In this document: one piece after another, positions 61,567 to 63,688 of the stretch
Layout: each line of letters starts with the position of its first letter
Position numbering within the stretch: the stretch's first letter is position 1
From: Sphingomonas asaccharolytica NBRC 15499
Lineage (GTDB): Bacteria > Pseudomonadota > Alphaproteobacteria > Sphingomonadales > Sphingomonadaceae
Reading direction: 5' to 3'
NCBI RefSeq assembly: GCF_001598355.1
Contig: NZ_BCYU01000020.1
Span: 1 to 63,688, forward strand
DNA: 63,688 bases
Position numbers and translations under genes: made by a program
The notes under the pieces: model-generated
Told to the model about the DNA's origin: nothing
Database searches by the model: none
The model's input: the letters and a program-made list of their open reading frames with translations, nothing else

Positions 61567-61935
61567 TCAAACGGTAAAGCTCTCCCCGCACCCGCACGCG
61601 CCTTTGGCGTTGGGGTTTTCGAACACGAAACCGGCGGCGAAATCGTCCTCGACCCAGTCCATCGTCGAGCCGATCAGATAGAGGACCGACGCGCCGTCGA
61701 CGAAGAAGATGCCGCCGAGCGTCTCGATCCGCTCGTCCATCGGGTTGGCGGCGGTGACATAATCGACCGAATAGGCCAGCCCCGAGCAGCCGCGGCGCGG
61801 GGTCGACAGCTTGACGCCGATCGCGCCCTCGGGCGCCTTCGACATCAACTCGGCCACCCGCGCCTCGGCGCGTTCGGTCAGGATCACGGCAGCCGGGCGC
61901 TGCCTCAGGGTCGTTGCCAAGTCTTCACTCCTCAT
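61567..61935 (-). CDS. sufA: A-type Fe-S cluster carrier (SufA/IscA/ErpA)
   Basis: A 122-residue HesB/IscA-family protein that carries Fe-S clusters to target proteins. The three ligand cysteines are in RRGCSGLAY and GACGCGES at the C terminus. I chose the ATG at 61933-61935 (MRSEDLATT); the longer frame reads through a palindrome. It is the last gene of the sufS, sufT-like, sufA set. The choice of the SufA name rests on this context. Confidence 0.9.
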   Translation of the reverse strand: MRSEDLATTLRQRPAAVILTERAEARVAELMSKAPEGAIGVKLSTPRRGCSGLAYSVDYVTAANPMDERIETLGGIFFVDGASVLYLIGSTMDWVEDDFAAGFVFENPNAKGACGCGESFTV

Positions 61936-61936
61936 C

Positions 61937-61960
61937 TCCCCTCCCGTAAACGGGAGGGGA
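61937..61960. repeat. Intercistronic palindrome
   Basis: TCCCCTCCCG-TAAA-CGGGAGGGGA, a perfect 10-bp stem filling most of the 29-base gap between the SufT-like and sufA genes. It is similar to the hairpin at 46741. Confidence 0.65.
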
Positions 61961-61964
61961 ATTG

Positions 61965-62429
61965 TTACAGCATTCCCAATTCCAGCTTCGCGTCGTCGGA
62001 CATCTTCTGCGGATCCCAGGGCGGATCCCAGACCAGATTGACGTCGGCGATCGCGACTCCCGGCACGCTGCCGACGCGCAGTTCGACCTCGGCCGGCATC
62101 GATTCCGCGACCGGGCAATGCGGCGTGGTCAAGGTCATGGTAACCGCGGCATGACCTTCGTCGGTCACCTCGACACCGTAGATCAGCCCGAGGTCGTAGA
62201 TGTTGACCGGGATTTCAGGGTCGTAGATTTCCTTGAGCGCGACGATGATCGCCTCGTACAGTTCTCCGCCGGGCTCGCCGCCTGACACGGCCTCCGGCTT
62301 CTGCGCCAGGAATCCCGCGAGATAGTCGCGCTTGCGCTCGAATGTCTCGGCAGGCGCCTCGACACGCGCCTTTGGCGGCGCTTCCACCGATTTCACTTCG
62401 TCCACTTCGATCTTCCGTTCTTCGTTCAT
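61965..62429 (-). CDS. sufT: SUF-system assembly protein, SufT/DUF59 type
   Basis: A 154-residue protein with a charged N-terminal tail (about 1-50) and a MIP18/DUF59 domain. The latter is seen in KEIYDPEIPVNIYDLGLIYGVEV, then TTPHCPVAESMP (conserved Cys), and VNLVWDPPWDP. SufT proteins help mature Fe-S proteins. I chose the internal ATG (MNEERKIEV) 11 bases after the sufS stop. It sits between sufS and sufA. Confidence 0.9.
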   Translation of the reverse strand: MNEERKIEVDEVKSVEAPPKARVEAPAETFERKRDYLAGFLAQKPEAVSGGEPGGELYEAIIVALKEIYDPEIPVNIYDLGLIYGVEVTDEGHAAVTMTLTTPHCPVAESMPAEVELRVGSVPGVAIADVNLVWDPPWDPQKMSDDAKLELGML

Positions 62430-62439
62430 CCGAAGATTC

Positions 62440-63688
62440 CTACCCAAAAATCCGCGTCACACGTTCGACCGCTTCACCAAGCGCCTCGACATCGGCCATC
62501 GACGAATAGACCCCGAAGCTCGCCCGCGCCGTCGCCGGCACGCCCAGCGCCTCCATCAATGGTTGCGCGCAGTGATGCCCGGCCCGGATCGCCACCTTGC
62601 TCTCATCCAAGATGGTGGCGACGTCGTGCGGATGCACCCCCTCCACGGCGAAACTAACGATCCCCGCGGAATCTTCTGGCCCGAACAGCCGTACCGAATT
62701 GATCCGCGACAACCGCTCGCGCGCCACCGCGACCAGCGCCGTTTCGTGCGCATGGATCCGCTCGAGCCCAACGCTCTCGACATAATCGATCGCCGCATGC
62801 AGCCCGATGACGCCGACGATATGCGGCGTCCCCGCCTCGAACCGGCCCGGCGCGGGAGCGTAGGTCGTCTTGGCGAAGGTCACGCGATCGATCATCGACC
62901 CGCCGCCCTGATAAGGCGGCATCGCGTCGAGCAAATCGTACCGACCCCACAACACGCCGATCCCGGTCGGCCCGTAGAGCTTGTGGCCGGAGAAGACGTA
63001 GAAATCGCAGCCGATCTCGACGACATCGATCGGCATCCGCGGCACCGCCTGACAGCCGTCGAGCAGGATCTTCGCTCCGACCGCATGCGCGATCTCGGTC
63101 GCGCGCTTGGCGTCGAGCACGGATCCCAGCACGTTGGAGACATGGGCGAGCGCGACCAATTTGTGCGCCGGGGTAATCATCGACGCCATCGCGTCGAGAT
63201 CGATCCGGCCGTGCTCGGTCAGCGGCACGACGTCGATCTCGACCCCGATCGGCTCGGCGGCGAGTTGCCACGGCACGATGTTGGAATGATGTTCGAGCGT
63301 GGACAACAGGATGCGGTCACCCGCCGTGAGCTGCGAGCCTGCCCAGCTGTGCGCGACGAGATTGATCGCCTCGGTCGCGCCGCGGACGAAGACGATTTCC
63401 TCGGGCTTGCCGTTGATGAAGTCCGCAACCCGCTTGCGTGCGGCCTCATAGGCGAGCGTCATATCGGCCGAGCGCTGGTACACGCCGCGATGCACCGCCG
63501 CGTAATCCTGGGCGTAACCGCGCTCGATCGCGTCGATCACCATGCGGGGTTTCTGGGCCGACACCGCGCTGTCGAGATAGTGCCAGCCGGCCGGGATGGC
63601 AGGGAAGTCCGCAACGACGTCGAGCGGCGCTAATTCCTCCCCGGCACGGGGAGGGGGACCGCGACGCGCAGCGTCGTGGTGGAGGGGG
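62440..63688 (-). CDS. sufS: Cysteine desulfurase SufS (5' end beyond window)
   Basis: A group II cysteine desulfurase that supplies sulfur for Fe-S assembly. Signatures: ATEAINLVAHSW, VLGSVLDAKR, the PLP Lys in FYVFSGHKLYGPTGIGVLWG, and the active-site Cys in RAGHHCAQPLME. The usual N terminus is recognisable (DFPAIPAGWHYLDSA) ahead of the first GTG at 63562-63564. No ATG, GTG or TTG occurs in frame from there to the window edge, so the true start is outside or the frame runs through a palindromic repeat. It is partial in this window. Confidence 0.92.
   Translation of the reverse strand, partial: PLHHDAARRGPPPRAGEELAPLDVVADFPAIPAGWHYLDSAVSAQKPRMVIDAIERGYAQDYAAVHRGVYQRSADMTLAYEAARKRVADFINGKPEEIVFVRGATEAINLVAHSWAGSQLTAGDRILLSTLEHHSNIVPWQLAAEPIGVEIDVVPLTEHGRIDLDAMASMITPAHKLVALAHVSNVLGSVLDAKRATEIAHAVGAKILLDGCQAVPRMPIDVVEIGCDFYVFSGHKLYGPTGIGVLWGRYDLLDAMPPYQGGGSMIDRVTFAKTTYAPAPGRFEAGTPHIVGVIGLHAAIDYVESVGLERIHAHETALVAVARERLSRINSVRLFGPEDSAGIVSFAVEGVHPHDVATILDESKVAIRAGHHCAQPLMEALGVPATARASFGVYSSMADVEALGEAVERVTRIFG
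63625..63688. repeat. Palindromic repeat at the sufS 5' end
   Basis: GC-rich sequence with short inverted pieces (CCTCCCC-GGCAC-GGGGAGG and GCGACGC-GCA-GCGTCG) typical of the intergenic palindromes in this window. It is in frame with sufS and lacks stop codons. It is cut by the window edge. Confidence 0.5.

Noticed and set aside
62332..63633. 433-residue plus-strand frame over sufS
   Set aside because: It is antisense to a clear cysteine desulfurase.

Overview
The window looks like a chromosomal segment of a Sphingomonas-type alphaproteobacterium. This rests on the high GC content, GTG starts with GTGA or ATGA stop/start overlaps, a UrcA-family gene, a tonB-exbB-exbD-exbD operon with a proline-rich TonB, an SOS imuA-imuB-dnaE2 cassette behind a GAAC-N7-GAAC (alphaproteobacterial LexA) box, and many short palindromic intergenic repeats of the kind seen in sphingomonad genomes. 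I see no phage genes, transposases, rRNA or CRISPR arrays. There is one tRNA, tRNA-Arg(TCT).

Layout. 0-5 kb: replicative helicase dnaB (minus), then UPF0262, a GH25-like lysozyme and cytidine deaminase in an overlapping run, a secreted protein of unknown function, and dCTP deaminase. 5-8 kb: the tonB-exbB-exbD-exbD energy-transduction operon (minus). 8-14 kb: a secreted unknown, folB, a GNAT enzyme, a DUF1285-Nudix-CCA-transferase operon and a GGDEF-EAL regulator. 14-21 kb: parC, a small secreted protein built of an 8-residue repeat, two GcvA-like LysR regulators around an alpha/beta hydrolase, and a UrcA protein. 21-25 kb: a DUF4349 lipoprotein, purC, purS, purQ, a queuosine-precursor transporter and tRNA-Arg. 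25-33 kb: a tight operon of epimerase, GMC oxidoreductase and two polytopic GT-C-like proteins, divergent from a polyprenyl-phosphate type GT2. This is probably an envelope or lipid-linked glycan locus. 33-36 kb: an M1 aminopeptidase, a small protein and a cysteine-synthase-like PLP enzyme. 36-44 kb: a two-partner secretion pair, TpsB then a 2081-residue TpsA exoprotein with ten exactly phased 252-bp repeats. 44-51 kb: an acyl-CoA/2-hydroxyacid catabolic operon (thiolase, SDR, AMACR-type enzyme, FMN hydroxyacid oxidase) and malate synthase G. 51-58 kb: a small secreted protein and the SOS mutagenesis cassette. 58-63.7 kb: an alpha-amylase, a PhyH dioxygenase, GNAT, MaoC and DUF1905 proteins, and a Fe-S assembly set (sufS, sufT-like, A-type carrier) running off the window edge.

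The signals most worth following are: a palindromic intergenic-type repeat sitting in frame inside dnaE2, with a 28-base exact match to an intergenic copy near 9.9 kb; a 209-bp MITE-like inverted repeat splitting imuB from dnaE2; a ferredoxin-like four-cysteine motif in the GMC oxidoreductase of the glycan locus; the perfectly phased TpsA repeats with a lone cysteine pair at the C terminus; a 13-residue motif shared by TonB and an unrelated DUF4349 lipoprotein; and the octapeptide-repeat secreted protein.

All product names come from reading translated sequence without database searches.
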